A stretch of 6,474 nucleotides of DNA from Pseudomonadota bacterium. GTDB lineage: Bacteria; Pseudomonadota; Alphaproteobacteria; Rhodobacterales; Rhodobacteraceae. The translations under genes were made by a program, and so were the position numbers. A model generated the notes under the pieces. The model was not told the DNA's origin, did no database searches, and saw only the letters and a list, made by a program, of their open reading frames with translations. Below are positions 5,494-6,474 of the stretch, piece after piece (within the stretch, counting starts at the first letter, position 1; every line of letters begins with the position of its first letter). The DNA is taken from positions 1 to 6,474 of the forward strand of contig JACZTQ010000187.1 of assembly GCA_022573605.1 (NCBI GenBank), written 5' to 3'.

Positions 5494-6268
5494 ACGCGCG
5501 GATGATCTGGCGCTGCTGAGCGCGGCGGCGGAGGCGGCGGGGGTGATCGCGCTGGGCTATTTCCGGGGCGATTTCGAGACCTGGGACAAGCCCGGCGAGG
5601 GTCCGGTGACCGAGGCCGACCTGGCCATCGACGCCATGCTGCGCGCCGAGCTGGGCGCGGCGCGGCCCGATTACGGCTGGCTGTCGGAGGAGAGCGAGGG
5701 CGCGCCCGACCGGGCCGGCCGCGAGCGGGTCTTCATTGTCGATCCGATCGACGGGACGCGGGCCTTCATTGCCGGGCAGGAGGGCTGGGGGGTCGCCCTG
5801 GCGGTGGCCGAGCGGGGCCGGGTGGTGGCGGGCGCGATGCACCTGCCGGCGCGCGGCGAGAGCTTCGCGGCGGCGCTGGGGCAGGGGGCGACCCTGAACG
5901 GCGCGCCGATCCGGGCCTCGGGGCGGGCGCTGCTGGAGGGAGCGGCGGCGCTGGTCACCGCCTCGCAGCTCGAGGACGCGCTCTGGCCCGGCGGGGCGCC
6001 GCCGGTGGAGCGCCATTTCCGCCCCTCGCTGGCCTGGCGGCTGTGCCTGGTGGGGCAGGGCCGGTTCGACCTGATGGTGACGCTGCGCGCCGCCTATGAG
6101 TGGGACATCGCGGCCGGCGCCCTGATCGCCGCCGAGGCGGGGGCGGTGGTGACCGACGGCGACGGCGCGGCGCTGGCCTTCAACCGCCACCCGGCCCGGG
6201 CGCCCGGCGTGATCGCGGCGCCGGCGGCGCTGCACCGGGCGCTGATGGCGCGGCGGCGGGCCGGGTGA
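5483..6268 (+). CDS. cysQ: Inositol monophosphatase-family phosphatase, CysQ-like 3'(2'),5'-bisphosphate nucleotidase
   Basis: This is a Mg2+-dependent, Li+-sensitive type phosphoesterase of 261 residues. CysQ hydrolyses the 3'-phosphate of PAP, the by-product of sulfate assimilation, giving AMP; close relatives hydrolyse inositol-1-phosphate or fructose-1,6-bisphosphate. Metal-site motifs in order: PVTEADLAID (41-50, Asp46), WLSEES (66-71, Glu69), VDPIDGTRAFIAG (86-98, Asp87 and Asp90) and the late EWDIAAGALIAAEAGA (206-221, Asp208). All ligands are intact. W-D-K-P-G (34-38) before the first motif, and F-I-A-G after DPIDGT, favour CysQ over SuhB, but substrate cannot be fixed from sequence alone. 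The start is TTG 5483, inside the end of pmbA, matching the usual N-terminal length. A pmbA-cysQ pair recurs in Rhodobacteraceae as I recall; no mechanistic link is established. Confidence 0.88.
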   Translation: MALERADDLALLSAAAEAAGVIALGYFRGDFETWDKPGEGPVTEADLAIDAMLRAELGAARPDYGWLSEESEGAPDRAGRERVFIVDPIDGTRAFIAGQEGWGVALAVAERGRVVAGAMHLPARGESFAAALGQGATLNGAPIRASGRALLEGAAALVTASQLEDALWPGGAPPVERHFRPSLAWRLCLVGQGRFDLMVTLRAAYEWDIAAGALIAAEAGAVVTDGDGAALAFNRHPARAPGVIAAPAALHRALMARRRAG

Positions 6269-6474
6269 CACCGGTTCTCATAAACAAGGGCCGGATAGGG
6301 CATGGGGTGTCGGTGCCGGCTTTCGAATAGATACCGGTCGCAAATCGAAGCGTCTGTGAGGGTCGCCTTTGTGCCATGAATGATCATTGGTGAACTCCGC
6401 AGCGAACTACCTCTTGGAGCCCTGTCATATCATTGGTGCTGGTGCGGCAAATAAATGCAACGGACAGCAGCATC
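6269..6474. other. Non-coding tail, no convincing feature
   Basis: These 206 bp are clearly more AT-rich than the genes to their left. They contain a 10-bp palindrome AATGATCATT (6379-6388) and the 10-mer ATCATTGGTG twice (6383-6392 and within 6428-6440). An ATG at 6455 opens a frame to the window edge, but no good ribosome site precedes it. No strong terminator for the pmbA-cysQ transcript is seen; only a short CCGG-type dyad sits at the cysQ stop. The stretch may be a promoter region for a gene beyond the edge. Confidence 0.5.

Noticed and set aside
5363..6271. A 302-codon - strand frame opposite cysQ
   Set aside because: Arg/Pro/Gln-rich low-complexity translation opposite an intact CysQ with all metal ligands.
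6094..6387. A - strand 97-codon frame starting in the AT-richer tail
   Set aside because: The first 30 or so codons lie in unassigned DNA but the rest is antisense to cysQ; no clear ribosome site and no domain.
1..6474. tRNA, rRNA, CRISPR array, transposase or toxin-antitoxin pair
   Set aside because: No regularly spaced direct repeats, no CCA-ended cloverleaf, and no transposase, nuclease or toxin motif was found on either strand.

Overview
The window is high-GC, Proteobacteria-type DNA with strong G/C preference at third codon positions. It most likely comes from an alphaproteobacterium, probably Rhodobacterales-like. The lineage call rests on an NDUFS4-type accessory subunit of respiratory complex I (found in alphaproteobacteria and mitochondria), a pmbA-cysQ pair arranged as I recall it from Rhodobacteraceae, and a near-match to the alphaproteobacterial LexA site upstream of uvrB. 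This is an inference from gene content; no rRNA or tRNA gene is present to confirm it.

Layout. At the left edge is the 3' end of a + strand gene for an unidentified, possibly exported protein (3-140). It converges on uvrB, which lies on the - strand (605-2785). The roughly 460 bp between them carries no gene but holds two separate dyad-symmetric elements. The first (142-364) is MITE-like: 38-bp terminal inverted repeats enclose two further stems. The second (396-536) is a long imperfect hairpin of REP-like type. Right of uvrB, a regulatory stretch holds a possible SOS box (2861-2875) and a possible + strand promoter. A doubtful 80-codon ORF with a hydrophobic C-terminus follows (2953-3195), then the NDUFS4-like gene (3320-3631). 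That gene converges, across a small hairpin, on an unrecognised 104-residue - strand gene (3669-3983). Divergent from the latter runs a + strand cluster: a 28-codon membrane-peptide ORF that looks like a truncated MAPEG N-terminus (4056-4142), pmbA/tldE (4153-5493), and a cysQ/inositol-monophosphatase gene (5483-6268) that overlaps pmbA by 11 nt and starts with TTG. The last 206 bp hold no convincing gene.

Functionally these are mostly housekeeping genes: nucleotide excision repair (UvrB), complex I assembly or stability (NDUFS4-like), TldD/TldE-type peptide processing (PmbA), and phosphoesterase action on PAP or inositol phosphates (CysQ). Nothing looks like a defence island, prophage or biosynthetic cluster. 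The least ordinary feature is the 142-364 element. All six mismatches in its two longer stems are transitions of one polarity, so that RNA transcribed from the - strand (the uvrB direction) would pair through them as G-U wobbles, whereas + strand RNA would have A-C mismatches.
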